This document shows positions 54,448 through 64,000 of a stretch of 64,000 nucleotides of DNA, in pieces. Positions within the stretch are counted from its first letter, which is position 1. Each line of letters starts with the position of its first letter. The notes beneath the pieces are model-generated. The model worked only from the letters and a program-made list of their open reading frames with translations, was not told the origin of the DNA and did not search any database. The position numbers were made by a program, and so were the translations under genes. The stretch is from Hydrococcus rivularis NIES-593 (GTDB taxonomy: Bacteria > Cyanobacteriota > Cyanobacteriia > Cyanobacteriales > Microcystaceae), in assembly GCF_001904635.1 (NCBI RefSeq), contig NZ_MRCB01000001.1:443667-507666 (forward strand). The letters are read 5' to 3'.

Positions 54448-55041
54448 CTAATCCAGTTCTCGCCTTCCTTCTAAAGCTCTTGCCAGAGTAACTTCATCGG
54501 CATATTCTAAATCGCCCCCCATGGGCAAACCAAAAGCAATTCTCGTGACTTTCGTAAATGGTCTAAGAAGCTGACCGACATAAAGGGTTGTCGTCTCTCC
54601 CTCAACGCTTGGGCTAATTGCCAAAATGATTTCTTTTACTTTCTCGCGATCGACTCGCTGCACCAAAGGGGTAATATTAAGCTGTTCGGGACCGATGCCG
54701 TCCATGGGAGAGATGACTCCTCCTAGCACGTGATACTTGCCGCTATACTCTCGCGTTTTTTCGATGGCAATCACGTCGCGAGAGTCTGCCACTACGCAGA
54801 TAGTGCTACTGTCCCGATTGGGATTGCGGCAGATTTCGCAGATGGGTTCGGCTGAGAGATGAAAGCAAACTTGACATAAGCCGACTTGCTTTTTTGCCTC
54901 GATTATAGCGCTAGCTAATGCTTGCACTTCGGCTTCGGAGCGCTTGAGAATATGCAGTGCCAGTCGCTGGGCGGTTTTTGGTCCTACACCGGGCAAACGT
55001 TGCAGTTGTTCGATCAGGCGAGCTAGGGGAGGTGTATAAAT
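54448..55041 (-). CDS. recR: Recombination protein RecR (apparent ATT start)
   Basis: RecR works with RecF and RecO to load RecA at gaps. The product has the N-terminal helix-hairpin-helix ([27 protein letters not shown]), the four-Cys zinc site ([16 protein letters not shown]), and the Toprim domain ([36 protein letters not shown]). Homologues begin M-Y-T-P-P-L-A-R; here the matching codon is ATT at 55041, with GGAG 11 bases upstream. No ATG, GTG or TTG is in frame between it and a TTG at 55152, which lies beyond the psbA terminator. From ATT the length is 197 residues, normal for RecR. Confidence 0.93.
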   Translation of the reverse strand: MYTPPLARLIEQLQRLPGVGPKTAQRLALHILKRSEAEVQALASAIIEAKKQVGLCQVCFHLSAEPICEICRNPNRDSSTICVVADSRDVIAIEKTREYSGKYHVLGGVISPMDGIGPEQLNITPLVQRVDREKVKEIILAISPSVEGETTTLYVGQLLRPFTKVTRIAFGLPMGGDLEYADEVTLARALEGRRELD

Positions 55042-55114
55042 AGCGAGTGCGTCTCCAAATTTAGTCCTTTTTAGTCTTTTCTTATTATAGAAAGCGATCG
55101 CGCGCGATCGCTGA

Positions 55115-55145
55115 CAACAAAAAGCGCTCTCGATCGAAAGAGCGC
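55115..55145 (-). terminator. Rho-independent terminator of psbA
   Basis: On the minus strand GCGCTCT and AGAGCGC (7 bp, GC-rich, 8-base loop, 55124-55145) are followed by TTTTTGTTGT. It is 51 bases past the psbA stop and upstream of the recR start. Confidence 0.8.
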
Positions 55146-55196
55146 CTATCAATTATGATTATAACCCTAGACTTTTAGGATTTTTTGCCTGAAACT

Positions 55197-56279
55197 TTAC
55201 CCATGAATAGAGGGAGCTGTCAAAGCGATTGGAGTGGCTTCGCCGCTAGCCAAATCCAAGGGGAAGTTGTGGGCGTTGCGTTCGTGCATGACCTCAAAGC
55301 CAAGATTAGCACGGTTCAACACGTCAGCCCAGGTGCTGATGACGCGACCTTGAGAGTCAAGAACTGACTGGTTGAAGTTGAAGCCGTTGAGGTTAAATGC
55401 CATGGTGCTGACGCCCATAGCGGTAAACCAGATGCAAACGACAGGCCAAGCACCCAAGAAGAAATGCAGGGCGCGGCTGTTGTTGAATGACGCATATTGG
55501 AAGATTAAGCGTCCGAAGTAGCCGTGAGCGGCAACGATATTATAGGTTTCCTCTTCTTGTCCGAACTTATAGCCGTAGTTCTGGGATTCATTTTCGCTAG
55601 TCTCGCGCACTAAGCTAGAGGTAACTAGGCTTCCATGCATCGCGCAGAACAGGGAACCACCAAACACGCCAGCTACGCCTAGCATGTGGAAGGGATGCAT
55701 CAGAATGTTATGCTCGGCTTGGAAAACGAACATGAAGTTGAAGGTGCCGGAGATTCCCAGGGGCATCCCGTCGGAGAAGGAGCCTTGTCCGATGGGATAA
55801 ATGAGGAACACGGCAAAAGCCGAAGCCAGGGGAGCGCTGTAAGCAACGCAAATCCAAGGACGCATGCCCAGGCGGTAGCTCAACTCCCACTGACGACCCA
55901 TCCAGCAGCAAATTCCCAGCAAGAAGTGGAAGAGGATTAACTGGTAGGGACCGCCGTTGTAGAGCCACTCGTCGAGAGAGGCAGCTTCCCAAATCGGATA
56001 GAAGTGCAAGCCGATGGCGTTAGAGGAAGGTACGACAGCACCGGAGATAATATTGTTGCCATACAGGAGAGAACCAGATACGGGTTCGCGGATGCCATCG
56101 ATGTCCACTGGGGGAGCAGCGATGAAGGCGATGATGTAACAGATGGTTGCAGTGAGAAGCGTTGGGATCATGATGACGCCGAACCAACCGATATAGATGC
56201 GGTTGTTGGTACTGGTGATCCACTCACAAAACTGCTCCCATAAAGAGGCTTTTTCGCGTGTCTGTAAAGTGGTTGTCAT
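55197..56279 (-). CDS. psbA: Photosystem II reaction-centre protein D1
   Basis: D1 binds the photosynthetic electron carriers and the manganese cluster of photosystem II. The 360-residue product starts at ATG 56279 ([20 protein letters not shown]); an upstream in-frame codon at 56345 is not the start. All key residues are present: Tyr161, Asp170, Glu189, His190, His198, His215, Ser264, His332, Glu333, His337, Asp342, Ala344, and a 16-residue C-terminal extension for CtpA cleavage. Residue 130 is Gln, as in D1:1-type proteins, not the Glu of high-light D1:2. Other psbA copies are expected elsewhere in the genome. Confidence 0.98.
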   Translation of the reverse strand: MTTTLQTREKASLWEQFCEWITSTNNRIYIGWFGVIMIPTLLTATICYIIAFIAAPPVDIDGIREPVSGSLLYGNNIISGAVVPSSNAIGLHFYPIWEAASLDEWLYNGGPYQLILFHFLLGICCWMGRQWELSYRLGMRPWICVAYSAPLASAFAVFLIYPIGQGSFSDGMPLGISGTFNFMFVFQAEHNILMHPFHMLGVAGVFGGSLFCAMHGSLVTSSLVRETSENESQNYGYKFGQEEETYNIVAAHGYFGRLIFQYASFNNSRALHFFLGAWPVVCIWFTAMGVSTMAFNLNGFNFNQSVLDSQGRVISTWADVLNRANLGFEVMHERNAHNFPLDLASGEATPIALTAPSIHG

Positions 56280-56637
56280 AGCTGAATGATTACTAAAAAG
56301 ATGATACGTTGGTTTTTGATGAATTTCGCAAGAGTTACCTTGCAATATATTTTTTAAGTATATTTACATCTTTATAAGATCGGGTGACATTTTTTTGTAT
56401 ATTTTTATATCACTATGTTTATATAAATAAACTTATATTTCTTTGCATTAAATTTAATAAATAAAATTTACAATTGGACGATCGCTAAGAGTCCGAACGA
56501 GCTAATTTATCAGACTTTTCAGGAATTTTCCCTTGGCGCGATCGCGAGGAGAATCCTTACAATTCTTCATTATTGAAGTTGTTCTAAGATAGCTATTTTT
56601 CCCAAAAATCAGCTAATTATTAGCTTTTTTACCCTTT
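56280..56637. other. psbA upstream region
   Basis: A very A/T-rich stretch without genes. The psbA promoter and leader must lie in the right-hand part nearest 56279; a minus-strand TATAAAGATG is near 56376-56385, but no -35 box could be assigned with confidence. The left flank reaches the terminator of the macroglobulin gene. Confidence 0.5.
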
Positions 56638-56678
56638 AAAAGCAAATTTAAATTTTAAAGTTTTGTAAATTTGCTTTT
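56638..56678 (-). terminator. Terminator candidate of the macroglobulin gene
   Basis: AAAAGCAAATTT and AAATTTGCTTTT pair perfectly (12 bp, 17-base loop), 10 bases after the stop codon. The T run is inside the 3' arm and no further T tract follows, so it may work as a weak terminator. Confidence 0.5.
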
Positions 56679-56688
56679 CGCCAAATTG

Positions 56689-59600
56689 TTAAGAATTATC
56701 CGATACTTCTAAAACAGAAGAAGCAGAACGCCCAAATTCCTCTGGGGCATATTGTAGATAAACTTCTGCACCGGGATATTCAAACCTACCGGGGGTGACG
56801 GAACGCACTAAATAGTGCATGCTATAAACGCCAGCCTTTAAGCGATCGCCATACGCCACGACTTTATCTTTATAGATTTTCTGATAGTTAATTTCCCAAC
56901 TATCCTGTTGTGGCTGAAAATATGAGGTAGAAGTTTGGAAACTGGTATCGACTGCTTCAAAACCAGCCGGAAGGGGATCGTTAATTATGAGATGGTCTAT
57001 GGGATGGTCGGTAATGATTTCTAATCCGATATCAAATACCTGTCCCGGCGGTACGGTAAAGGATTCGTCAGGCGCATACAAATCGATTTCGCGCAAGACT
57101 TGTGCTTGGTTAGCAGGACGGATATAGCGGATGACTCGCAACCCATTTATACGTCCGGGTTGATTTCCTTTCAGGCGATAGCGATAGGCAGTTAAATAAT
57201 GCAAGTTACCTTTACCGGATTTGTTGAGGATTAAATCGTGTCGTCCTTGAGGTAACTTCTCCATCGGGACTTGCAGTTCGTAACCGGGGTTGCGATACCC
57301 TTCAAAGCGAACTTTGCCTAACTGTTTATTAGCTAGTCGAATGATAGCGCTATAGTTAGGCGGAGTCGGTTCTAGTTGAGTATATTCTACTAATGCCGTT
57401 AAAGCTTGGGCATTGTCATAGCTAGTTTGCCAAGTTTCCTCTCGCCGCATTGCCAAAAGTCCTTGCAGGAGGCGATCTAAATTTTCTGGACTCGCTTTTT
57501 GGGCAATAAACAGGCGCAAGGCTTGTGCTTGAGCAGTCGTATTAGAATTAAACCATCGCCATTCTTGCGGCAGGTTTACCGTTGCAGTGCGTCCCGTTTC
57601 GTAAACTGTTTCTTGAATCTCATTAAATAGGGTTTGTGCTTCGTCTTGCCATTCGGGGAATTGGAAGAGATAGCGGGTTAATTTAATTTGATTGACGCGA
57701 TCGAATGAATTACATTGTTCGTAGATAGAGACGAGGAAATCTGTGCGTTTTTCTCCTAATTGTGCCAACGCCATCAATGCTTCTAGCTGTACTTGTCGTC
57801 TGCATGGGAGAGTACACCAATCGTATTGACCGGGATTTGCCAGAATTTTGTTTAAATAAGCCTTGAGACGGGCTATAATCTCCGAATCTACGATAAATCC
57901 TGCGGTTTTTGCTTGGGCAATACTTTCCGCCGCGTAGGGAGTTATTAGAGGATCGGACTGAGGGTTTTCTGGGGAGGGAATAGAAGCAAAACCGCCGTCG
58001 GGTTGCTGGAGTTTTTGGAGGTTTTCTAGTGCGTTAGTCGCCTCTTGGGTAGGGTTGAAATTGCTAAAGGTTTGACCGTATTTTTGAGAAAGGATTTGTA
58101 AGTTAGCCGCGATCGCAAGTTGACTTGCAGAGGTTTCTAAGAAAGGTAACCAATCTTGGGCAAAAACCTCTTTCGCTGGGGCAGTAATTTCTGGAATGAG
58201 GGTACTGGCAAGGAAAATATCTAATCCACCTGCATCGGGAAGGACGTTATTATCGATTTGCAGGGGAATTTTGACTTGACTCGTCGTTACCCCCGATTCA
58301 ATTGCTTGTTCTGTCACCTCTAACTCTCTTACTTCCAGAGGAACTTCAAAAGCATCGCTTGCTTGGTTATTGAGTCGGGTGACAAACTGGACTTTCCCTT
58401 CGCCAACTTTAGAGGCAACCATTGGAAAGCGATAGGCATTGGTTCCTGATGTTGCATTGGTAGAGACGTTACATGTAGCGTCTCTACAGTTATCGGTAAA
58501 TTGGAGTTTGTTTGTCACAGAACCATTAATGGTTAAATTCCCCGTTTGTCCCGTCGTATTGGTGACGGATAAACCTCCTTGAAAGCGATCGCCCAAACGA
58601 GCAAATTGCGGCAAAATGGGGTTAGTAACCAGGGGTTTAGTTGTCATAAAAGTCGCTTCTCCATTGCCGAAATGGAGATTTCCATCCGTTGCCACTGCCA
58701 TGACGCGCCAAGTAGTTAAATCGTCGGGTAAAGTAAAGGTAACGCTGGCTTTTCCATTAGCATCGGCGAGGACAGAACCGTTATAGTAAGCGAGTGCCTG
58801 GAAATTCGTGCGAATGCGGGTGTTTGCTGCTGCTGCTGACTCTCCTCCGCCATATCCCCATCCTTTTTCTAACGGAGAAGCTTGGGGAGTGAGGATGACA
58901 TCGGGACGATTATCGGCGAAGCGAGTGGCAATATCTTGTTCTGCATAGACGGTTGCGACTAAATCGGGAGGACGATAGCCACTCAGTTGTAAGATGGCTT
59001 CATTAACCGCCATGACGGTGAATTGTCCTCGAATGGGATTGCCTTTGTCATCCTGTAAAGTTAGGTCTACCGTTTCTTGCGTTCCTGGTTCTAGTTTGTC
59101 TTGTTGGGGAGTTATTTTTACCTGTAAATATTTATCCTCCAAGCTAGTATTAAACGGGGCAAATCCAATGCGGACGAGATTTTCGACGCTTCCCGGTTCG
59201 ACTTGAGAGATAGGTTGTCCCTGACGCACTAATACTGCTTCTACGGCGGCATTGGGAACCATGTCTGGAGTCACTTGAAATTGTATCTTGGGTGCGCCGC
59301 CTTGGACTTTCTCGATGGTCTTGTAGAGAGTATCGTGGCGAATCACGGCAAAATATAACTCCGCTTCGGGATAGGGAGATTCGATTAATGCGGTAGCAGT
59401 TTCGCCCGGTTGATAGGTTTGTTTATCGAGGTGAATTTCTATGCGATTATTATCATAGCGATCGCCCCAATTCACTACATTTTCTCCCGTCACCCAGATT
59501 TGCGTATCGGTTGCGCTGACATCGCTTTGACTGTTGGCGAAATTTGCATGGATGCGATAAGAACCCGATTCGGGTGGTGTAAAAGATATCGTTTGCGGTT

Positions 59601-62436
59601 CGTTTCCCGAACGAATCTCCTGTTCTACGACGGTTTTATATTCCACCTGATTTTGAGAAGTCGCGCTTCCTTCTTGCAGTTGCGTGACGCTGCTATATTC
59701 CATCTGTTGCAGTTCGACGCGAACTCGTTCCCCAGGTATTATCTGACCTGCGGAATCGGTTACGATTACTTTAACTGGAAAAAATTGACCTGCTTGGGCA
59801 ACAAAATCGCTTTGCAATCCAATTAAATATTTACTCGGAAAAGCTGTAAAAGTTTTCGCATTAGATACAGATAAATTAGAGACATCAGAAACTGATGCTT
59901 CTACGCGATAAGTCATCGGATACGGTAAATCTTCTGCTACTGCAAGGATTTCGCTATTTTTTCCCGATGCATCTAATACTTGACTAGCTTGTCGTACATC
60001 AGCCGAAACTTCTGGTGGTTCTTCGGGCCAAAACCACTGACGACCAAAAGAAAATTTCTCCCAACCTTTAGGAATAAATTCTGCTTTTTGGCGAGTGACA
60101 TAATATTTTATCTTCCCACCTTGTACCGGAGATCCAAAGAGATAATTACTCTCCGTACTAATTCCAACTTTCTCGCCAATTGTGGCAAATTCTTTATCGA
60201 GAGTCAGATCGACTTTAAAGTTTGGTGGCTTAAATTCAGCAACGCGAAAGTCACCAGAAATTTCTACTCCATCCTCTCCCTTTGCTTGTAGGCTATAGTA
60301 ACCTAACGGTCGATTTTTGTCGAGGGTTAATTCTAAAGAAAACATGCCAAATTCATTGGTTTTCTGAGTCCCTAAATCGGTTTCTTTTCCAGCAGGATCT
60401 CTGAGTGTCAATCGATAGGAAGTATTTTTATCTTGTTTGAGGACACCATTTTGTAGATAATAGGCTATTCCCGTAAACCAAGCTTTTTCTCCTGGTTGAT
60501 ATAACTGTCGGTCAGAAAAAATTGTTCCTCTTGCTTGAGGTTTTCCATTATCCCAACCTACGTAGATACCATAGCCATAATTGCCGCTGTATTCATCAGT
60601 TTGCGTAAAAGCCCAATCTTGACCTTCGCGGGCAATTACTAATAATTTAGGAGCATTTTTATTCTGGAGGCATTGCTGCCAATCTTGACCTTTTATTATA
60701 GCCGTTCCTGTCGGATCGGTAGTTGCGATCGCGCAGAGATTTGGTTTGGTTTTAGATTTCGTTTCTAATTGAGTTTTATAAACTTCAATCGTCGCATTTT
60801 CAACCGCAGAACCATCAGAAAGATGATTGACTCGAATCAAACCGGAGTCGGGAAACCATTGAGAAAATATTCCTAAATTTGTTAACTCAACCAATCCATA
60901 AAATTCTGGTTCCAACCAAGATTCTCGACCATTTTCTTGATAATAATTTGTTTTGGCTTTAATGCCATAAGCTAGTAATCCTGTAGCGGAACCTAGTTTT
61001 TCTTTTAAGGGAACTATATTGTCATAAATTTCATTTTTTCTTCCTCCTGCTTTGGAAGTTGACCAACTACTAGCTTGGGATAACAGTTTTTCTACACTAC
61101 CTTGAGGATAATTAGCATCAATATAAACTAGATCCGTTGGTTGTAGAACTTGATAAGCAGCTTGATATCGAGAGTTAGGTAAATTAACTGTTGAAACGTG
61201 AAGTTGTAAGTTAGTATCTGCTGGAAAAATATTTAATCCGGTCGGTGCCCAAATATCCGCTGCAACATCCCCGGTATTATATTGCAGAGTGATGGGTTTT
61301 CCTAAACTCTGTCCGAATTTATCTTTGAGATTTTCCCCGATATTAATTGTATAAGTTGTAGCAGGTTCTAATGCCCAAGGATTGATACCAACTAAGTTAT
61401 CATTATCATACACCTGGAAAAGTTTTACTGCTTTTTTAGGAGTAGGTGTAATACGAATATGTTTAAAAGCAGAATCTGCTACTAAACCATTATTAAATTT
61501 TAATTGAGGACTGCCTTTAATAAAGCGTCCGTAAGCTACTCCTTTCTGTAGCGCACCATAATATTCTAATTGTTCAAAAGCCAACGGCGCATAAGTAGAA
61601 ACATAACTAATCCAGTTTTTTTCGCTAGGCAGATTTCCGCGAATGGGACGCAAACCAGGAGAAAATTCAATCCGGTAGCGAGTAGCTTTGTCTAAATTCT
61701 GTTGCGGTGTTATCTCGTAATTCCATGTACGAGAAGAAGGATCGAACCTTGCTTGAGATTGTTCTTCTGCCAATGAAGTTTCTTCTTCTTTAAGCGCTAC
61801 ATTAACTTTAATTCTTTCATCTTTATCTTTTGGCAACAGTAACAAGTGTTCTTTAATAGAATCCCGATCTAATTCTACATTAGAAGTAAAAGTTAGATTG
61901 GGTTTTAAATCGATTGGATTGGCATCGGCATCTTCAGCCTTAATACTACCTGGTAAATTAGTAATCTGGATTGGTTCGGTATTGAAAGTCCAAGCTAAAT
62001 CCTTATCTAACTGATTATTATTTAAATCTCCCAATCCTGTTTTAAGAGTGACTCGAAAGCGAGTCGCTTTAGGCAGTGATTCGTCGGCTTGAAATCCTAC
62101 CATACGAGGAGTTAAAAAGCGGAATTTTCCCGATATAGGTGGTAAAAGTTCAAACTTTTTTAAAAGTTCTTCTCGATCCGGACTATCGATCTTTTCGACG
62201 GGAATTAAGGGATATTTAAAGCGAATGCGAATTTGGGCTAATGGTTCGGATTGTCCGGTAGGACTAATTTGCTCGATCCAATCGGGTAGCTGCGGAAGAG
62301 GTAAAGAAGCAATAGAAGGTAACGGTTCTACTCCCGATTTGATTTTTATAAAGTCGCATCCCGCTATTCCCAAAACGAGGACGAAAATCAGTAAAAATTG
62401 TATCGAAATTTTAATAAATTGTGCGATCGCTTGCAT
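56689..62436 (-). CDS. Giant alpha-2-macroglobulin-like lipoprotein
   Basis: A 1915-residue secreted lipoprotein. The signal peptide ends in a lipobox (VLGIAGC). Several MG-type beta-sandwich domains follow, then the bait-like middle, the A2M family domain (RTNFQALAYYNGSVLADANGKASVTFTLPDDLTTWRVMAVATDGNLHFG), an alpha/alpha-toroid (GGFASIPSP, QLEALMALAQLG) and a C-terminal receptor-type domain. In this family a CxEQ thioester traps proteases; the equivalent place here reads FAQDWLPFLETSASQ without Cys, so the thioester is lacking. ATG 62436 (AGGGG 7 bases upstream) is preferred to GTG 62451. Expected at the outer face of the inner membrane. Confidence 0.9.
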   Translation of the reverse strand: MQAIAQFIKISIQFLLIFVLVLGIAGCDFIKIKSGVEPLPSIASLPLPQLPDWIEQISPTGQSEPLAQIRIRFKYPLIPVEKIDSPDREELLKKFELLPPISGKFRFLTPRMVGFQADESLPKATRFRVTLKTGLGDLNNNQLDKDLAWTFNTEPIQITNLPGSIKAEDADANPIDLKPNLTFTSNVELDRDSIKEHLLLLPKDKDERIKVNVALKEEETSLAEEQSQARFDPSSRTWNYEITPQQNLDKATRYRIEFSPGLRPIRGNLPSEKNWISYVSTYAPLAFEQLEYYGALQKGVAYGRFIKGSPQLKFNNGLVADSAFKHIRITPTPKKAVKLFQVYDNDNLVGINPWALEPATTYTINIGENLKDKFGQSLGKPITLQYNTGDVAADIWAPTGLNIFPADTNLQLHVSTVNLPNSRYQAAYQVLQPTDLVYIDANYPQGSVEKLLSQASSWSTSKAGGRKNEIYDNIVPLKEKLGSATGLLAYGIKAKTNYYQENGRESWLEPEFYGLVELTNLGIFSQWFPDSGLIRVNHLSDGSAVENATIEVYKTQLETKSKTKPNLCAIATTDPTGTAIIKGQDWQQCLQNKNAPKLLVIAREGQDWAFTQTDEYSGNYGYGIYVGWDNGKPQARGTIFSDRQLYQPGEKAWFTGIAYYLQNGVLKQDKNTSYRLTLRDPAGKETDLGTQKTNEFGMFSLELTLDKNRPLGYYSLQAKGEDGVEISGDFRVAEFKPPNFKVDLTLDKEFATIGEKVGISTESNYLFGSPVQGGKIKYYVTRQKAEFIPKGWEKFSFGRQWFWPEEPPEVSADVRQASQVLDASGKNSEILAVAEDLPYPMTYRVEASVSDVSNLSVSNAKTFTAFPSKYLIGLQSDFVAQAGQFFPVKVIVTDSAGQIIPGERVRVELQQMEYSSVTQLQEGSATSQNQVEYKTVVEQEIRSGNEPQTISFTPPESGSYRIHANFANSQSDVSATDTQIWVTGENVVNWGDRYDNNRIEIHLDKQTYQPGETATALIESPYPEAELYFAVIRHDTLYKTIEKVQGGAPKIQFQVTPDMVPNAAVEAVLVRQGQPISQVEPGSVENLVRIGFAPFNTSLEDKYLQVKITPQQDKLEPGTQETVDLTLQDDKGNPIRGQFTVMAVNEAILQLSGYRPPDLVATVYAEQDIATRFADNRPDVILTPQASPLEKGWGYGGGESAAAANTRIRTNFQALAYYNGSVLADANGKASVTFTLPDDLTTWRVMAVATDGNLHFGNGEATFMTTKPLVTNPILPQFARLGDRFQGGLSVTNTTGQTGNLTINGSVTNKLQFTDNCRDATCNVSTNATSGTNAYRFPMVASKVGEGKVQFVTRLNNQASDAFEVPLEVRELEVTEQAIESGVTTSQVKIPLQIDNNVLPDAGGLDIFLASTLIPEITAPAKEVFAQDWLPFLETSASQLAIAANLQILSQKYGQTFSNFNPTQEATNALENLQKLQQPDGGFASIPSPENPQSDPLITPYAAESIAQAKTAGFIVDSEIIARLKAYLNKILANPGQYDWCTLPCRRQVQLEALMALAQLGEKRTDFLVSIYEQCNSFDRVNQIKLTRYLFQFPEWQDEAQTLFNEIQETVYETGRTATVNLPQEWRWFNSNTTAQAQALRLFIAQKASPENLDRLLQGLLAMRREETWQTSYDNAQALTALVEYTQLEPTPPNYSAIIRLANKQLGKVRFEGYRNPGYELQVPMEKLPQGRHDLILNKSGKGNLHYLTAYRYRLKGNQPGRINGLRVIRYIRPANQAQVLREIDLYAPDESFTVPPGQVFDIGLEIITDHPIDHLIINDPLPAGFEAVDTSFQTSTSYFQPQQDSWEINYQKIYKDKVVAYGDRLKAGVYSMHYLVRSVTPGRFEYPGAEVYLQYAPEEFGRSASSVLEVSDNS

Positions 62437-62918
62437 TCCTTTTCCCCTCACAGCCTATTTCTGTCATAGCTGATGGAAAGAGAAATTAGGAAAATTTCTA
62501 CAATTCTTAATTAATTAAGATCGTAGGGATTAGTTAATAGTTATTAGTTAGTAGGAATTTTTACTAATGACTACTCGCTAACCTTTTAGAAAAAGACTGA
62601 CCTAATCGATCGCAACTAATAACAATTTTTGTGCAAGCGATCGCTCAATTGTACTTACCTCGTCCAAAGCCCAGTTGCTTCGGTAATACGCGCTTCAATC
62701 TCTGCCGTCAAGGTAGCCTGTGGAAATCAAACAAATTGCTTGCAGAGGGGATAGTGTTGGGAAATAAGCTATGGGATTGTGGGATTGTTCTAGATCGTCC
62801 CCGGTGAGGCAAGAATTCCTATCTGCAAGTCGGGAGAGTGTCAATTATCATCAAGGTAACCAGCCAAAAATTCAAGTTGGTGAGACAATTTTTACTAGGT
62901 TAACCTTCCTCAATTCCC
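62437..62918. other. Intergenic gap with repeat words
   Basis: No convincing gene. It holds a copy of the dispersed 'ttagttaatagttattagttagtagg' family near 62525-62552 and G/T-rich sequence near 62770. A minus-strand frame near 62660-62725 ends in TEATGLWTR and might be the tail of a lost gene; it is too short to name. Divergent promoters for the genes on both sides should lie here. Confidence 0.45.
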
Positions 62919-64000
62919 ATGTCTTCTTCTGCCCCCGGTCCCTACAAGAGCAGACTGTTTAACTTCCTCAATCGCCAATCGCTACAGTTTAAAGATCGGT
63001 TCGAGAAAACCGGACGACACTTAAAAGTGGCATTGGAGTGGGGAGTGCAAATCCTCATCTACCCGATGTACTTGCTGGTACAAGCTGGACGCATGGCTGG
63101 GCGGCAATTGGGAAAAACGGTTGAAAAAGCTCAATTACCAGCATCTTCTTCGCCGACGGAGACTCAGCCAAACTCTCCTCCCGCAGATCGACCGATCGCA
63201 CAAGTCCTACAAGCGATCGAAGTTGCGATCGCGCCAGAAAGTTCGAGCAATTCATCTCCTCAGCCTACAGAACTGCTAGCAGGAATTCAACAGCAAACCC
63301 AAAGCACTCTTAAAACCTCCGATTTACTAAGGTCGCGATCGACGGAAAATCTAGCCGTTCGGTCTTCTTCAAAGACAGCCAAAAGCAGTCAGATAATCGT
63401 TCGAGGCATAGCTAGCTCTCTCCAGACGCGCGATCTGGTTTTAGTTACCTCAGACAATCAAATTTTAGATATCTTCTCTGGCGAACAGCAAAAAACCCTA
63501 CAAAAGCGCATTTATTGGGAGATAGCTAACTTTTGGTACGAACGCCGCCTACAGCAAGAAGCAGCCAACCCATTTCCCGAACTCGTTTCGTCTTTCGAGC
63601 AAAATAGCGATAATGTCTTGCCGCCTGCAAGATTGTTCTGGAAAGTCATGCATTGGGTGCAGACGAGTCCAATCGCGATCGCGATCGATCTGTTTGGAGA
63701 ATCACATCTCGTTCGTTCCCCTTCCGCCGATGCTACCCTATCTCCATCCGAACCCCAAACGGTTCGCGATCGCTCCGTGGAATGGTTACAAAGATTACAG
63801 ACTGGCTTAAAGTCCTCCCAACAACCAGCCACCTCAGAACCCGATCCCTTTCAAATTCAGGCACTCATCCAAGCTGCCATTGACTACTTTTTCGGTCAGC
63901 GTCAAGAGCAATTGCAGTTGTCGGGAGACGAGACTGCCAAGGCATCGCCAGCAGAAATAGAAGATCCTTGGCTATCGTGGGACGATCTCTATAGCGAGAC
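62919..64000 (+). CDS. Hypothetical cyanobacterial protein (5' part; runs off the window)
   Basis: The frame from ATG 62919 is open to the right edge, at least 360 residues, so no stop is visible. It begins MSSSAPGPYKSRLFNFLNRQ and continues with a basic, Gln-rich start, an amphipathic part (VALEWGVQILIYPMYLLVQA), a Ser/Pro-rich linker, a middle domain (IVRGIASSLQTRDLVLVTSD, WEIANFWYERRLQQE) and a second linker rich in Pro, Ser and Gln before PFQIQALIQAAIDYFFG. The GCGATCGC-rich codon use matches its neighbours. I do not recognise a named family; the middle domain has no catalytic motif I can identify. Several shorter frames on both strands are shadows of it. Confidence 0.85.
   Translation, partial: MSSSAPGPYKSRLFNFLNRQSLQFKDRFEKTGRHLKVALEWGVQILIYPMYLLVQAGRMAGRQLGKTVEKAQLPASSSPTETQPNSPPADRPIAQVLQAIEVAIAPESSSNSSPQPTELLAGIQQQTQSTLKTSDLLRSRSTENLAVRSSSKTAKSSQIIVRGIASSLQTRDLVLVTSDNQILDIFSGEQQKTLQKRIYWEIANFWYERRLQQEAANPFPELVSSFEQNSDNVLPPARLFWKVMHWVQTSPIAIAIDLFGESHLVRSPSADATLSPSEPQTVRDRSVEWLQRLQTGLKSSQQPATSEPDPFQIQALIQAAIDYFFGQRQEQLQLSGDETAKASPAEIEDPWLSWDDLYSE

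Noticed and set aside
62660-62725. Minus-strand frame ending TEATGLWTR
   Set aside because: It could be the tail of a lost gene, but only about 20 residues are left, too few to assign.
1-64000. tRNA genes, CRISPR arrays, insertion sequences, prophage
   Set aside because: I looked in intergenic gaps for T-loop-like GGTTCGAATCC words, regularly spaced repeats and transposase or integrase motifs and found none.

Overview
The window is a stretch of cyanobacterial chromosome. The evidence is psbA (photosystem II D1), ndhD, a phycoerythrin linker/lyase operon (cpeC, cpeD, cpeS, cpeT, cpeR), pebA-pebB for phycoerythrobilin, phylloquinone genes menA/menF, ferredoxin:thioredoxin reductase ftrV, COP23 and PEP-CTERM proteins, and frequent GCGATCGC (HIP1) octamers. 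The organism makes phycoerythrin. A hetC-like/hetP-like pair is present, but these families also occur outside heterocyst formers, so the morphology cannot be inferred. No tRNA, rRNA, CRISPR array, insertion sequence or prophage was recognised.

Layout. 1-9.6 kb: end of pdhB, secD-secF, a Ser/Thr kinase, a secreted metallophosphoesterase, ftrV, an orphan sugar-type binding protein, a TenA-like protein and a PEP-CTERM protein. 9.8-15.8 kb: ndhD with a clear terminator, mazG, lepB, a Crp/Fnr regulator and a five-module response regulator. 16-23.4 kb: pigment island. On the minus strand is cpeC-cpeD-(two one-domain CpcD-like proteins)-cpeS-cpeT-cpeR, with two intercistronic hairpins. A decayed GNAT acetyltransferase gene and a COP23 gene follow, then pebA-pebB. 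23.4-32 kb: SpoIID-like protein, uvrB, minC-minD-minE, a DUF1537 kinase, a small basic protein and an RRM RNA-binding protein.

32-40.6 kb is the most unusual part. About 1 kb of apparently non-coding DNA with strong hairpins is followed by a probable peptide maturation/export cluster: a HetC-like ABC transporter with N-terminal cNMP-binding-like modules and a C39 peptidase, a membrane-fusion protein fused to a response-regulator receiver domain, a HetP-like protein carrying an internal double-glycine-leader-like element, a 99-residue double-glycine peptide and a parvulin-type isomerase. The HetP-like element and the peptide leader are near copies of one another, so the HetP-like protein may itself be a substrate of the C39 peptidase. 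The two sensory modules suggest export or processing gated by cytoplasmic signals. This is inference.

40.6-64 kb: a second PEP-CTERM-like protein, an ABC-2 permease, ktrB-ktrA, DUF2993, a pseudouridine synthase with a RodZ-like gene, divergent menA/menF, an ABC1 kinase, small membrane and hypothetical proteins, recR (apparently with an ATT start), psbA, a very large alpha-2-macroglobulin-like lipoprotein without the thioester motif, and a conserved-looking gene running off the right edge. Dispersed A/T-rich 'taactac' repeats, including a perfect 48-bp inverted pair 17 kb apart, sit in several intergenic gaps.
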